From Cavenderia fasciculata (taxonomy: Eukaryota; Evosea; Eumycetozoa; Acytosteliales; Cavenderiaceae): a DNA stretch of 64,000 nt. The notes under the pieces are model-generated. The model was not told the origin of the DNA. It saw nothing but the letters and a program-made list of their open reading frames with translations, and did not search any database. Shown piece after piece: positions 39,777 to 53,400 of the stretch. Position 1 is the stretch's first letter. Each line of letters begins with the position of its first letter. The stretch covers positions 4,092,674-4,156,673 of the forward strand of contig NW_004457729.1 in NCBI RefSeq assembly GCF_000203815.1. The letters are read 5' to 3'. The translations under genes were made by a program, and so were the position numbers.

Positions 39777-40018
39777 ATCCTAGAGGTTGTTTATCTCTGC
39801 TGCTAATAATAAATTTAGAATTTAAAAGGTTTGTTAACAAAGAAAAAGATTTTTTAGGTTTGACGTCAACTTCAAAACTTTTTAAAAAATTAATTTTTTA
39901 AAGTTTTGTCGGTTAGGGTTTTTATTTTTATTATTATTTTTTATTGAGTGATATAAAGTCCACTACTGAATGATCTCTCTCTCTCTCTTTTCTCTCTCTT
40001 TTTTTTTTTTGTCGTTGC

Positions 40019-43000
40019 TTAAATGATTCCCAATAAATTACAAAAGAATTCTTGTTGTTTCTTTGGTGAATTTGCTTTTATACTTTGGGTGATTGTAGTT
40101 TCTTGTTGGAGGTTATAGATACAACTGAGAATTGCCAATAAAAGACAATTTCTTTCTCTAATCTCTTGGAGCAATTGTTTAAATGGATCGAGTTGAGAGT
40201 TGTTGTTATCAATGTCAGAGTTGGATTGTTGTAATTTGTTGTTAATTAATTGGTTGATAAATAATAATGTTCCAAAAAGTTGGTCTTTCAAAGTAATGAG
40301 GTACTACCGGAAGAAATATATTGGATTGTCTTAGATAGTAATGCGTATTGATTAGACAACATAAACAATTCCTGATTGTTGTAAAGTATTTATGTTGAAT
40401 AATGGCACTAAAAGATCGTGACGATGATGATTCTTGATCTTTTTCTGGTTCCTTTTCCTTTGAGGTGATTGGTTGAAACTTCTTTTCAATAAATTGAAAT
40501 TCATCAATTTGTATGGTTAGGTTCAACAATAAAAGGTGTGATATTGTCTGAATCTCTTGGAATACTCGATAGTGAAGATAGAAACGTTTCGTATGTTTTG
40601 TCAAAAGAGAAAACAAAAACATAATCTTTTCAATGAGGGCATACCAACGTTTTGTCAAGTGTTGCGTACAATTGACATTAAAGTAGGGGTCAATATATTT
40701 AAAGATTCTATCCTTGTGAGAGACAGCAAACGATAGGATACTATCTGCCATACGATCGCTATTCTCTAGTGTTATAGCAAATCCTGTTACCACTATAAGC
40801 ATTTTGCCCCAAATAATGTTCCAAGGATTCTTGACATAGCTAATATTGAATTGTTGCTGTTGATCATAGGATATTGGATTTGTGGCCAAAAGTAATCTTG
40901 AATCAATATAAGGTTCTTGTGAATACTCCATAAACATATGATCTCTTGAAAGGAATTCTATCACACCATGGTTGATGAGTAAAGATTCACACAAGAGCGG
41001 ATGACGACTGCATGCAACAAAGAACTCTAATATTGTTTTTGTTGTTTTAACTTTATCTCCATTTTCGTTTTGATTAAATGGCCAAGATGTTGGTTGAAGA
41101 GATTGCTCGAGTATCGACAAAATCTTTTCAATGAATCCGCGTGGTAAATTTGATCCAATCGTAGTATTGATATCTTGTGATAAAGTTGTCAAGGCTACTT
41201 TTAATAAATTAATAGACATATTGATTATGCTAAAACAAATTGACAAAGAAGATAAAGATGAAGTAGAAGTAGAAGAAGAAGAAGAAGAAGAAGTAGAAGG
41301 GGAGGACAAAGTATCTTCTTTTGTTGTTGTTGTAAATGAAATGATATATGAGATTGGATTTAAAAGTTTGTTGTATTCTTCAGTTGTAAAGGATTGTTTG
41401 TTTGAGTGTTTGATTAAAAGTAAAAGTGAGGATAATATTGGTAAAAAGGATGTACTGGAAATGCAATGATGATATTGGATAAGATTATTCAATATGGTGA
41501 TCAGTTTGATGATGTTTTGTTGGAGATCTTTGCCACCGAGTTTTTGATCATTTGAATTATTTTTCGTTGAATTATTGATTACCAAGACCAAAGGCTCCAA
41601 AAGTGACGATATCCAATCAAAATAGTGTGGTGAAGAGATAGAGGCGATAGTTTGAGACCCCAATGAACTCGTAAGAGTGACCAGAGAATTGACTAATAGG
41701 TTGAGCGTTGTTTTCATATTTCTCTTTGAATGGAGTTGTAATGTTTGTGGATGTTTGGCAATTGAAATCGATATAAATTTCGAGAGGGTATTAAACAAAA
41801 GGATCTTTGAATTGAATAATTGTTTCTTTGTATTGATTTGGTTCACCAATTCTACCAGATGTTGGTCATTGCTAATGAGTTTAAATTCGTCTACATCGTA
41901 AATGACCATTTTACAAAGCGAAGAGTTGATGGTTGGCAAATTTTGTGGATTGTTAACTTTTGATTCTAGTTTGTTCAATTCATTTTGCTTGAAATCATAC
42001 GATTCCAAACAATCATAATAATCTTGATCAACTATTGATTGTATAGATTTGATGATTTTAGTTGTTGTTGAATCATTATTATTATTATTATTATTATTAT
42101 TGTTGTTGTTTGATTTTTGTTGTAATAGTATGGTTGATAAAATGTTAATGTAATGATATTTTATAACATTATTGTAGAGAAGTTCCAATTCTGGTTTTGT
42201 GGTTGTTGGAGTAATGTCAGAATCTACTTGTTCAAATAACAATAAAGTATCCAATAGTTGAAGGGTGCTTGAATAGTAGATAGAGTTGTGATATAATAAA
42301 TCAACCAATGAGAATAATTCGACACAGAGTTGAAGGTGGGAATTTTCTTGTTGGGTCAACAATTTACAAAATAGTGATTGGAGAGTTGTATCTTTTCTAT
42401 TGTCAATAGATTGTAAGATTCTGTTGCAAAGTAGTGGCTGAGAGATGGCAAGATATTTGATAAATTTGATAATCGATGTTTTAATCGAAGTTCGTTGATA
42501 TTTATCGACCAAGATTGCAATTAAACCATTGATTGACTCGTCAGATACAAATGAGGAAAAATGTATCTGGTAGCTATCATAGCTTACAAGGATTGACGAG
42601 ATACGACATAGAATATCCAATGAAAGTTCTGCCGCTTCAATATCATCTCCCGTCACTATTACAGAAAGTAATAGAGATACCAAGTTGTTGGAAAAGAAAC
42701 TTTGAATAAATGATTCTATTGGAAGTGGTTGTTCTTGTTGTTGTTGATCATTTTGTTGTTGTTGATGTTGTTTTTCCAAATATTTAATTAAAAATAGGAT
42801 AAACTCTAACGACATTATACTATGTTTGATCGATTGGAATAGAGTATTTTGAGGTGCACCACCTTGACAGAACCATTGAATCATTTGATTGAATAATCTT
42901 TTTTCAACCTTTTGATTTCCCAACCTACTAAGTAAATAGATAAAGATACTATAGACTTGATCGAGCATTTCATATTCCTTTTTCTCTTCGTTTAGTTGTT

Positions 43001-44267
43001 GTTCAATGTGTTGTGGCATTTGGAATAAGAGTTGTTGTTGTTGTCTTTGTTGTTTAATGATGGTGTAATCGGATAAGAGTTGAATTAAAAAAGTGATGGT
43101 TGTTTCAGAGTGTGGTATGACACTATCGTGGGGATAGTAACGCATTTGATTACAGAGCAAGAGAACGATCGAGGATATGATGCTAAATGATTTTTTGTTG
43201 GTCTTTTCAATGTCGTAGATTTGGTGAAACAATGATCGAGAGTGGTGTTGGATTAAAGAGGCTGCACCACCGTCAATGGTGAAACCACTTTGAATTGATG
43301 GTGACCATACTGCATTTTGATGTAAAACAAGGAAGACCTGTTGCGAAAAGGTGATGGAAAAGCATGCAAATAACTTGATGATGTGTGCAATCAATGAAAG
43401 TCTTTTATCCTCTCGATTGTATGGTTCACAACACATTTGTTGAAGGATTTGTGCTAATCGACTGTGAATATTATTTTGTTGAAAAAGATTCCAATAATAG
43501 ATTCTCGTCGACATGTTATTTGAGATCATTCTGCACAACATTTGCAAGATATATTTAAATGTCAAATATTCCTCTTCTTCAACGTTGTGATGATTCTCTT
43601 TGAGGAACAATAAATTGTGATGATTAAAGTTTAATAATCTATCTACTATTAAATCTCCAAGCGAGTATAAAACCATATACCGATCTTTGTAGAGTTGAAG
43701 GGTTTTATATGACCCCTTAAAGATTGATTGTTGCTCCATTTGATAATAGTGCGTTGAAATTCCTGAAAGAGTCGATTGTGTTTTCTCTGAATCATCCAAT
43801 GTTGAGGAAATAATATTAAAATCATTTCCATTGATTGGTTGACTTTTATGATCAATATAATATTTAAATAATATTTGAAATCTAAAGAAGAAAAAAAAAA
43901 AAATGAAAATATTAATAAAAGTCCAACCTAACCTATTATTATCAACATACACATAAAGAGAGGATTTAACTTTATCATTTAAATCATTCATACAACTATG
44001 CAATAATTTAAATATTTTACTGGGACTAGTTAAAAGTACTGGTTGAGATACACAATATTTAAAGATATCATGTTGTACCAAGTCAAACGTTAATCCATTG
44101 ATTGAGATTGTTTGATTCAAACATTCAAACATAGTTACAACTGCTTGTTGATTTGTGTCTTCCAAGTCATAAACCTTTGTAAATCTTTCAATAAATGATT
44201 GAATAGATTCAATATATGCCGATGATATTAAACTCTTTAAAAATAAAATGGTTAAAAACTTTAGTTT

Positions 44268-44304
<37 letters not shown>

Positions 44305-45811
44305 AACTTACATCATTAATAATGTAGGGATGATTTAAAATGGATTGAATGTAATAAAAAGGATTAAACTCTAAGCATTTACTGATTAGTGACATTGATG
44401 AAGGTTCTGTACTGTGTGTTGGATTTCTAATGATAGAATTCAACAGAGCAGTAAAAACGATTGCAGAGGTTGCAGGTGTAAATAATGTTGCCATTGATGG
44501 TGATGATGAATTTTCAAATATTTGAATTAAATTAAATGCTTCATTATCTTTAATATTATTTCTATTAGAAAAAGGGGTATTAATATTAAAAATCTAAAAA
44601 AAGATTTATATAAATCTAAAACATACCTTTCAAGTGGGACATCACCCAAAGATTGAATCGATGACAAAACAATAATGTATTCTAATTGTAAAAGGAGAGA
44701 TCCAAGTTCATCTGCACCTCCAACAGCAGCAGTGTTGAATGACAAGAGATAATTTGAATAGCTTCCAACATTAATGTTTTTAATTTTCTCATATAGTTGT
44801 TCGAAATCCTTTGGAAAGATAGAATTTGACTTGTAGTAATAGATGAGGAAAATACACTCTGCAATGAAAGCTTGCTCTTGCACGATAGATATGGTGTATA
44901 GTTTTTGAAATGAACCTCCTGGTGCAATAACTGCCGAACACAAGATATCATCGATTGTAGAAGGGATTGAAAAGGTGGATAAATCTATTAAACTGGAAAT
45001 CAATTTAGATAACCATTCGAGACTATTCTTTTTAACCAACTTTTCAGACAGTGGTCCATAATCATAAATCGTAGTACTATCATTTGTTGTGCTAGCCGAC
45101 GTGTTGGTGGTGGTGGTGTCTTGGTCTTGTTTGGTAGGTGCCATTCTAAGAATCGATGAAACCAACAATAAAAGTGATTTCCTTTCTTGATAGTATTCTA
45201 TAAATAGTGGTTGAAGAGTTTGTTGAAGTTGTTTGTTTGACATTTTAGACCAATCTTTATAATATTTTGATTGTTGAACAAATACTATTGTTTCTAATTG
45301 ATCAAGATTCTTGTATTTGAAAAAAAAAAATGATTAGAGGAGAGAGAAGAGAAACAGAGTGTTGTCTACATAGCATACCAATAGTTTTGAAAGGTTTGAA
45401 ATAAATGATTTCTGAATGTCAGATAGATTGATATCTTTAGACTTTATAGTTATCTTGGTTGATGTTTGTACTTTATCATCTGATGCTTTTGAAGGTTTGA
45501 TATAATTATCTAATAGGTTATTCAATTTACCACTAATGTTTTCAATCATATTTTCCTATAGATTTATAGAAAGAGAGAACGAAAGAAAGAGTTTGAGTTT
45601 ATATGATTTAATATAAAACATTTCAACTTACCATTAATGATGCTGATACTATTTGATTATCAAAGTAATGTCTAATTAGGTTGATATCACTACATTTCGA
45701 ATCGTCTTGTTCAGTATCATCAGTCTCTTGATGTATTGAACTCAAACCTAATGGTGATGGTGATGATGATGATGATGACGGTATTTCTGGTTCATCATTA
45801 ACATTTGTCAT
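40019..45811 (-). CDS. nup188: NUP188-like nucleoporin, with an apparent frame break near the 3' end
   Basis: A large alpha-solenoid scaffold protein of the inner nuclear-pore ring. Exons: 45811-45632, 45555-45379, 45309-44627, 44561-44312, 44234-43933, 43881 to the end. The N-terminal third aligns with human NUP188: FIEYYQERKSLLLLVSSIL, then VQEQAFIAECIFLIYYYKS and FPKDFEQLYEKIKNINVGSYSN before SLGDVPLER. The first frame ends at 40242 after 1743 residues (human 1749). A second open frame (ITLKDQLFGTLLFINQLINN onward) continues in the +1 frame to 40019. The overlap contains a run of five A (40274-40278, + strand) where one base fewer would join the frames. No intron solves it. Sequence error and real frameshift are both possible. 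An in-frame ATG at 45877 is an alternative start. Confidence 0.7.
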
Positions 45812-45933
45812 TCTTTTCCTTCTTTTCTTCTCTCTTTGAAAAAGTAAATATGAATAGGTCAGATAAATAAAGATCATGTTGGCGCTCGAAAAAAATCAAA
45901 AAAAAAGGAGACTTTTTGGAAAATTAAATATTA

Positions 45934-45952
45934 TTATTTATTAATATTAACA

Positions 45953-46035
<83 letters not shown>

Positions 46036-48236
46036 TTGATTATTATTAATATGTTTAAATAAAATATCGGGCCATCCATTAATATCTATAGATTCAAGAC
46101 GAATTAAAACAGTTTCCATAGAAGGTCTGGCATCAGGGTTTTCGTTCCAACAATCAATCATTAATTGTACAAAATCGGGAGGACATGACCTTGGAATGGG
46201 AGGACGAAGACCCTCTCTTCCAACGGCAAAAATAACTTGGAATGGCGGCATTCCACTGTATGGATCTTGACGTGTTGCACATTCCCACAAAACAATTCCA
46301 AAACTATAAACATCTGCTTTGCTAGTATATCGTTGGTTTCCTTTTTGAAAGAAAATGGTCAGCAAATAGAATTACACAGATTTAAAAAAAAACAAATCTA
46401 CTTACTTATAACCTCGGGAGAGCTCCAACTAGGAGTACCACATGCAGTCATTGTATTGGCTTGTTCGATTGTGCTTAGACCAAAATCAGCTACTTTAACT
46501 TTCCAACTATCGTCAACTAGGAGATTATGAGATTTTAGATCACGATGGAAAATAACAGGGTTGGAGTTGTGAAGATAAATGATACCCTTGGCAGCATCGA
46601 TACACATGTTTTTAATCAGTGACCAAGGCAAGGGAATTGATGCATCGTGTAAAATATTATAAAGTGATCCTCTTGTCATATACTCTGTACAAATACAAAT
46701 ATTGGGTGGGATGGTACAAGATCCTAAATATTGAATAACGTTTGGATGTCTAAGATTTCTACATAATCATAAAAAGAAAATCATTATATTATATTGTTAG
46801 TAATGTAAAGTAAATTAAATAATTGAAAGAATACTTGTGACGGTTATAATACTCACTTCATTAGTTCAATTTCTCGGTGAAATTCCTTTAAAACATTCTC
46901 GTTGATACTATGTATTGGTAATTTTTTAATTGCTACAACTACACCTCTCCAGAATCCTTTATAAACTTCACCAAAGTTACCTTTTCCAATTCTTTCACCC
47001 AATTTAATTTCTGAAATATCAATATTCTTTCCCTCTTTAGATATAAATAAATAAAAAATCATTCTAGTTAGTACATTATTTTTTTTTCGCTTTCTTTTTT
47101 GTTTCATACCTTTTAATTGCATGTATCCAACTCTTCTCATTCTTTTCTTGATAAATACGAATAAAAGAATAAAGATAAGTAGACCACCGGTAACAGATGA
47201 CGCAATGATAATCCATTGAACGGGTGTTAAGGGCTTTTTGGGATTGTTTTGTGGAGGTGGTGCAGGGAGAGAATAATAGAAATAGGCATCTATTGATGAG
47301 AGACACATAGTATTTTGGACTACATAAAGTCTGAATTTGTTTGGTCCTGTTATATTGAGAGTGACATTGGCATCACTGACAAATGGTGCAACTACTACAT
47401 CGTGTACGCAATTTGGACAGGTACAATCGTTGATTTGTGGTACAGAAATTGATTGAGTATTAATTTCTACCTCTTCTATCAAGAAAACCATGCCTAAATT
47501 TGGCGAAAATGCATCACAATTAAATACCCCATGCAATACAAATGCTATTTCCTGTACTATAACATCGTCCGATGGGAATGGAAAATCGAAATAATTAACG
47601 CCGTCATTCCAATTGCCTCGAGGTGGTGATGGAAGTGATGATTGACATGCATAGTTTGCTGTATAGGTTCCTCCAGTAACATTACATATGACACAAGATG
47701 GTATTACAGTAGCCCCTTCCTATAGAAAGATTGAAAGAAAAAAAAAAGATATTATTAATAAACAAAATATATTTATCTATATATGTTTTTTTTGAATATT
47801 TAATATTTACCCAAAGCATAGTTGATGTTACAAGCGAGTAATTATTTGGGTTTGAAAATGGATATAAACTGGATGGTGTAGGAGAAGGAGTTGGTGCAGG
47901 TGAAGTAGTTAAACCTCCTGTTGTAGTTGATGATGGTGATGAGGAGCCAGTAGATATTGTTGTAGATCCACCACTTGTTGAATCACCTGTAGATGATTCC
48001 TCCTCCTGCTCCTCCGCCTCATTGCTACCAAAATCAAATAAGAGATTGTATTGATTGTTTTTAAATGTTGGTTCATTATTGTTGTTCTCGATGGCAGCAG
48101 CCGTCGTTATGAGATATGATGTTGATGAAGAAGAAGAAGAAGATAGAGATAATAAAATGATGGCAATGTGTGAAATAAAGAGAGTAATAAATATCTTTTG
48201 TATTGAAAATGAGGATGAGTGGGCCATCATCATCAT
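45934..48236 (-). CDS. Receptor-like TKL serine/threonine kinase (drk-like)
   Basis: Five exons, 48236-47811, 47719-47110, 47034-46857, 46758-46406, 46340-45934, close to 515 residues. It has a signal peptide (IFITLFISHIAIILLSL), a Ser/Thr-rich linker, a Cys-containing extracellular domain (PSCVICNVTGG, CTCPNCVHDV), one transmembrane helix (WIIIASSVTGGLLIFILLFVF, about residue 312) and a cytosolic kinase. Kinase motifs are complete: GERIGKGNFGEVYKG, VAIKKL, FHRDLKSHNLL, VADFGLS, and TPSWSSPEV for the APE site. This matches the Dictyostelium drk receptor-like kinases. The protein ends with a run of over 30 Asn straight after the kinase domain. The start has four ATGs in a row, and the first was taken. 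Confidence 0.88.
45956..46035. repeat. (ATT)n repeat coding the C-terminal Asn run of the receptor kinase
   Basis: About 27 uninterrupted trinucleotides. On the minus strand they are AAT codons giving poly-Asn at the very end of the protein. Confidence 0.95.
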
Positions 48237-48592
48237 CTTGCCAAATCGGTTTGTTACACTATTTCGTTGTTATTGTTGTTGTTGTTGTTGTTGTATGATA
48301 TAGTTGACTGTGTAAAAACAAAAGCTAAAGTATTAAATCGATCTAGTTGTTTGTTGTTGTTGTTGCTGCTGTTGTCTAAATAAATAGGTAGAATACATTG
48401 CAGTTGAACAAGTGATACAAGTTAGATTCTCTAAAGTTTTAACTATTTCTTCTTTTCTTTGTGTTTATAATGCCTATTACTATTATTATTATTGTTTTGT
48501 TAAAAATCTTGAGGAGGCAAAAAAAGAAAAAAAAATAAAAATAAAAATCTTTGTTGTGGCAAAAAGAGATTCTTCTCATAGTTCTCGATCAA
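48237..48592. other. Divergent intergenic region
   Basis: Lies between the receptor kinase (-) and the rRNA methyltransferase (+). Contains TTG/CTG-type repeats (about 48265-48295 and 48348-48375) and an A-rich patch (about 48521-48546). No other gene seen. Confidence 0.45.
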
Positions 48593-49693
48593 ATGCTTCA
48601 ACTACAAACGAGCTCAATTATTCAGACGATTATTGTTAAACAAAAGTTGTTCATATCACCTCTACTACGACTACAACAACAGCAATACCATGTAAATACT
48701 TTTCAACATTTGAATAGTAGTAGTAGTAGTAGTAGTAGATTGTATTCTACAAACAACAACCACCACAATAATAATAGTAATGATAGATCAGCAGCAGCAA
48801 CAAGAGGAATATTACCAAGATCTATAGCAAAAAACCTGAGAACATCAGATAAATGGGTAAAGAGACAAATGTGTGATAGATTCGTTTCGATGGCTAGAGA
48901 AGAGAATTATGTATCAAGAGCAGCATTCAAATTGGAAGAGATTGACGACAAGTTTAAAATATTAAAATATGGATCTACCATTATTGATTTGGGTGCCTCT
49001 CCTGGAGGATTCAGTCAAGTCGCTCAAAAACGTTGCTATTTCCAAACAATCAATACAACATTAAAATCATCAACAACAAACAAAAATAATCAGCAGAATA
49101 ATCAGAATCAGTTAAAAAAAAGAAAAGGATTGGTAATATCAGTTGATATAAATGGAGAAAAATTTGAACTCTATCAATCAGAAGAGGAAGGAATTGCAAT
49201 AGAGGACAGATATACCAACTTTATATGTGGTGATTTTAAATTAGCAAGCACCAAACAACAGATTAGACAACTATTGGCATTAAACAACAAAAAGACTATT
49301 GCGTCTGTAGATGCTGTAATTAGTGATATGGCACCATCATATTGTGGTGTACAATCACTTGATCATGATAGATTGATATCACTTGCTTCCGATGCATTTG
49401 AATTTGCCATCTCTGGCAACATTCTAAAAAAAGGTGGTAGTTTTGTTTGCAAGGTCAGTCGTGGAGGACAAGAAAATCTGTTATTCCAAAGAATCAAATC
49501 TCATTTTCAAACCGTAAAATCTTTCAAACCAAAGGCTTCAAGACAAGAATCTACTGAAATATTTTTTGTTGCTCTCAATTTTCTTGATCAAGACAATTTA
49601 ATCAATAATAATAATCAAATTCAACCAACGGCGACAACAACAACAACAACAACCAATAATAAAAATAGTATTTATGATGATGATGATAATTGA
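48593..49693 (+). CDS. FtsJ/RrmJ-type 2'-O-ribose rRNA methyltransferase, probably mitochondrial (MRM2-like)
   Basis: Transfers methyl from S-adenosylmethionine to a ribose 2'-OH of large-subunit rRNA. Intronless, 366 residues from the ATG at 48593. The N-terminus has Gln/Ser tracts and RLYSTN, which fits a mitochondrial presequence. The core shows SRAAFKLEEID (catalytic Lys), the SAM motif IIDLGASPGGFSQVA, ISDMAPSYCGV (Asp), SFVCKVSRGG (Lys) and SRQESTEIFFVA (Glu), so the K-D-K-E tetrad is complete. A Lys/Asn/Gln insert separates the SAM motif from the second strand. It converges on the GH38-like gene, about 40 bp apart. Confidence 0.9.
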   Translation: MLQLQTSSIIQTIIVKQKLFISPLLRLQQQQYHVNTFQHLNSSSSSSSRLYSTNNNHHNNNSNDRSAAATRGILPRSIAKNLRTSDKWVKRQMCDRFVSMAREENYVSRAAFKLEEIDDKFKILKYGSTIIDLGASPGGFSQVAQKRCYFQTINTTLKSSTTNKNNQQNNQNQLKKRKGLVISVDINGEKFELYQSEEEGIAIEDRYTNFICGDFKLASTKQQIRQLLALNNKKTIASVDAVISDMAPSYCGVQSLDHDRLISLASDAFEFAISGNILKKGGSFVCKVSRGGQENLLFQRIKSHFQTVKSFKPKASRQESTEIFFVALNFLDQDNLINNNNQIQPTATTTTTTTNNKNSIYDDDDN

Positions 49694-49732
49694 TCAAACT
49701 TAATTATTATTTAATTTATTTATTTAAATTAT

Positions 49733-50416
49733 TTATTCAATTTTATTTTCTTGATTTCCAGAAGAAGAAACAAAATTAAATAAACCAAAACTTGAAGACG
49801 GTGATTTGGAAGAGGATAATGATAGGAGAGGAGGAGGAGATGGGGAGATATCTTTACTCTTCTTTGAAGAGGACCCTTGATTATTATTTGCCTTGTGTTG
49901 CATTTTCAAAGCTTTGTATTGATAGAGTAGGAATCTATTTCTTGAAAAGATCCAAAGTACGTATGTAATCATTATAAACAAAGCACAACAAAGAACAATA
50001 TAAAAGTTGTCGGTTCCACTATGATCCTTTATCTTTTCTCTTCTTTGTGGAAACAATTCCTTTTTTCCCAACAACATGGTACCGTCATAAAAATCTTGTA
50101 ATTCCTTTTCCTTTAGATCAGGATTCTCGACTAGTTGTTGTTTGATATCGTCTATTAATTTTAATTGGTCCTTGATGATACCCAAAACTGTTTCTTTGAC
50201 ATGTACTTTTGATGGATTTGGTGGAGTCTTTTTGATTTCAACAAGTTGTTGTTTCACAAGTAGAGCCTGTGTGTTTAATTCTCTCTCCAACATTTTTAAA
50301 TGTTTTTCCAATGGACTTTGGGGAATATCAGATGTCACTCCATTTTGGTTCTCCATTCTTTTTAAAGTTAACTTTTTAATAAGAGTTGCCAATAATCCAT
50401 TTGAAGGTTTTTGGTT

Positions 50417-50455
<39 letters not shown>

Positions 50456-53400
50456 CTGTTGGCTTTGTTGTTGTTGTTGTTGTTGTTGATGTTGGGGAAA
50501 GTGAGCTGCTTTAGAGGATTCTAATTGATTGATTTGGTTAATCATATCTTTGTTTTGTTCCAACAGTTGATTGTTAATGTTTGATAATTCTTCAATCTTT
50601 TCAGAGTTTTCTTTTAATTTCTTAGAGTAGGATAATTCCAACTCTTGAGCTTTTTCTCTTAGCATTGATTCAATCAATTCTTTTTGTTGTGCTTCATTTC
50701 GAATTTGATTGTTTTCAAATTGACTCTTGATTTCATTGGTAAATTGTGTCATTTGCTTCATTTGTTCTAGTAATTGATTATTAATCTTTCTTTGTTGTTC
50801 CAATTCTTTAAATAAATTATTTTGATTATTATTACTATTATTATCCAAAGATTCATTTTTCTGTTGTTGTTGTTGTTGTTGTTGTGGTTGTGGGTGTTGT
50901 GGTTGTTGTTGTTGTTGTTGTTTAGGAACTATTTCTATTTCTATTTCATCTTTAGTTTTAATATTTTTTGAAGATTTGAACAACTTTAAAAGATTATTTA
51001 ATTTTTCCTCATCCAATTTGTTATCTTTTTTAACATGATCTTGCTTGTTACTTTCCTTGTATAACAGTTGTGAGTTGAAAGGTTTGGGTTGATCTTCCTT
51101 ATTAATTGTAGAGTCCTCTAATTTGTTTAAAAGAGAATCAGATTGCTTTTTTTCTCTCCAAAAATAATGTTGTTGTTGGCCAAATAATTTATCTTTTGGC
51201 AACGATAAGATAAAAGTTGATATTTGACCTGGTAGTAGAGAGACTTGCTTTTCATATTGAGGAGGTACAATATGATCAAGGGAGATATTTGCTTTTAAAA
51301 TGGATATTGGATCAACTGTGCTTTTGTGATGAATGTCACCACCAGTTGCCATCATAGTAGAAGCAAATATTTGATCAAAATCTATTTTGGTAACTGGAGT
51401 ACCTTTAATTGATCGATCAATGTTCATAATGGTAATGTAGATTTCTTTTTCCTTTGGTTCATCGATGCTGTCTTGTCTAAATATTGGTGACATTGCCAAA
51501 ACCGATACAGATGGTGGAATATTATTCATGTCAGAAATATAGGATTTTCTGCTGCATGAAACAACTACATTATCACTTCCAAGTTGAACGATAAATGGTT
51601 GGTTGATGGAACTAGAGAGATGATGTGGAAAAGAAGGTGACATTGATACTTGATCATCAAAGTTTAGCCAAAGAGGCACAACAACATGATTATTATTGGC
51701 ATCTCTGGCTTGATTTGATCTCAACATTATATCTATTGACCCCTCGGTAATAGAAGATACAGCCAATGGTACTCTTGTTAGGATTTGTAGTTTGACACCT
51801 TGTACTGAAGCCGAGTCACCAAGACTAGCGACACTTGTCATTGGGTAAAACGACGAATGGTAAGAGTTTTGATGGTTATTGTGCTGAGGTGGTGTTCTAC
51901 GAGAGAGAATCAATCCATTTGAATCTGTATAAAGGAATGGTGGTGTAGCTATTTGGCCATTTGTTCCAATAACATTTCCACCACTATTCATATTATTATT
52001 TGCTACCATTGTCATCATCAAGTTGTTTGATGATTTTGATGATGTCTGTTTAAGGGTGGCAAATCTGAGTACTGGAGTTGATAAAGTTGTATTTTCAGTG
52101 ATGATTGAAGTTTCATGGTAAACTGATTTTGAAATATCACCTTGGCCACTGATCAATTGAATAAATTGCTTTTTAAATGGAGTATTATTTCTAAATATAG
52201 AAATGGACTCTACCAAATTGCCTTTAATCATTCTTATCATAAAGGGATCCCGTGATTTTGATTGTCCAATATCACCACTACCAACAAAATTATGAGATTG
52301 ATTGTTGTTGGTCTGAACAAATTGTAGGTTTTGTTGTTCAAGGGCAATTTCTTGTGAATCTTTTGTTGACTTTAACAAGACAGACTCTAGAGAACCTGAC
52401 AAGTGGTTGATCTTTAGGCGATAATTTTGATTTTCTATCACTGGTTGTTGCGTTCCCAATCTTGCATAATGGATGACGAATGGACTAGAACCATCGCTAT
52501 TTTGACTGGATCTGGTTGGTAGATACGATAGAATGGTAGTTACCGAGGGTGTTGTAGTCTCGGTCACCAACCCTTTGGGATGATATTTGATTTCAAAACT
52601 AGCTATCGAATGAGGTTCGATTTTAGCAATAAACAAGAGTTGGAATTGATGGGGTGCAGAATCCCACTCTTCATCTAGCCAAACTGGATTAATTTGGGCG
52701 ATGACTGGAGATCTAGTGTCTAAATTTACTACAGATACCTTGGGTGTATCAACAAACAGAGAAATTAATTCTTCTTTTGTTTGATCAAACAAGTTTTGAA
52801 TGATAATAATCTGTTGTTTTGTCTTTAAAATTGGAATCATTGATTTTGAATCAAAAGAATCAACTTGAAGATCTTGGCAATCCATTAAAACACTATTAAA
52901 TTTCTTTTAAAAATAAATTAGAAAGAATAAGTAAATTGAAAAAATATTTTTATATTGTCTTTTTGAATATATGTTTACCTCTAGTATCAAATTTAATACA
53001 ATATTACAATGATCAATTTTTTGATTTAATTTATCATAAAAAGATTGTGACATAAAACCATTAGAGGAAAGGACATGATGATACCTAGTCGACAAAGATT
53101 GACACCAAGGTACAACTTGACCAAAATATTTAATTGTTGAACTATTAAATATTGTCTCTTGGATTTCTAGGTTCTAGAATAGGTTGAAATAATGTTAATA
53201 TAATATAATAAAAAAATAAAAAAAACTTTAAAAAATATATATTTACCATGATATTATTAAATAAATCGTTTGAAGAAAGAGAACATGATTGTTTGACTTT
53301 TTTCAGTAAGTTGTTCATTTGTTTTATCTTTAACTAAAAAAAAGTTCAAAAAGGTTAGGAATGGACTTTTGTTTTTTTAGATTAATTATTTTGCTTGCAT

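Noticed and set aside
41131-41469. Open frame with acidic run on the plus strand
   Set aside because: Antisense to the NUP188-like exon; the acidic run is the reverse of its Ser-rich tract.
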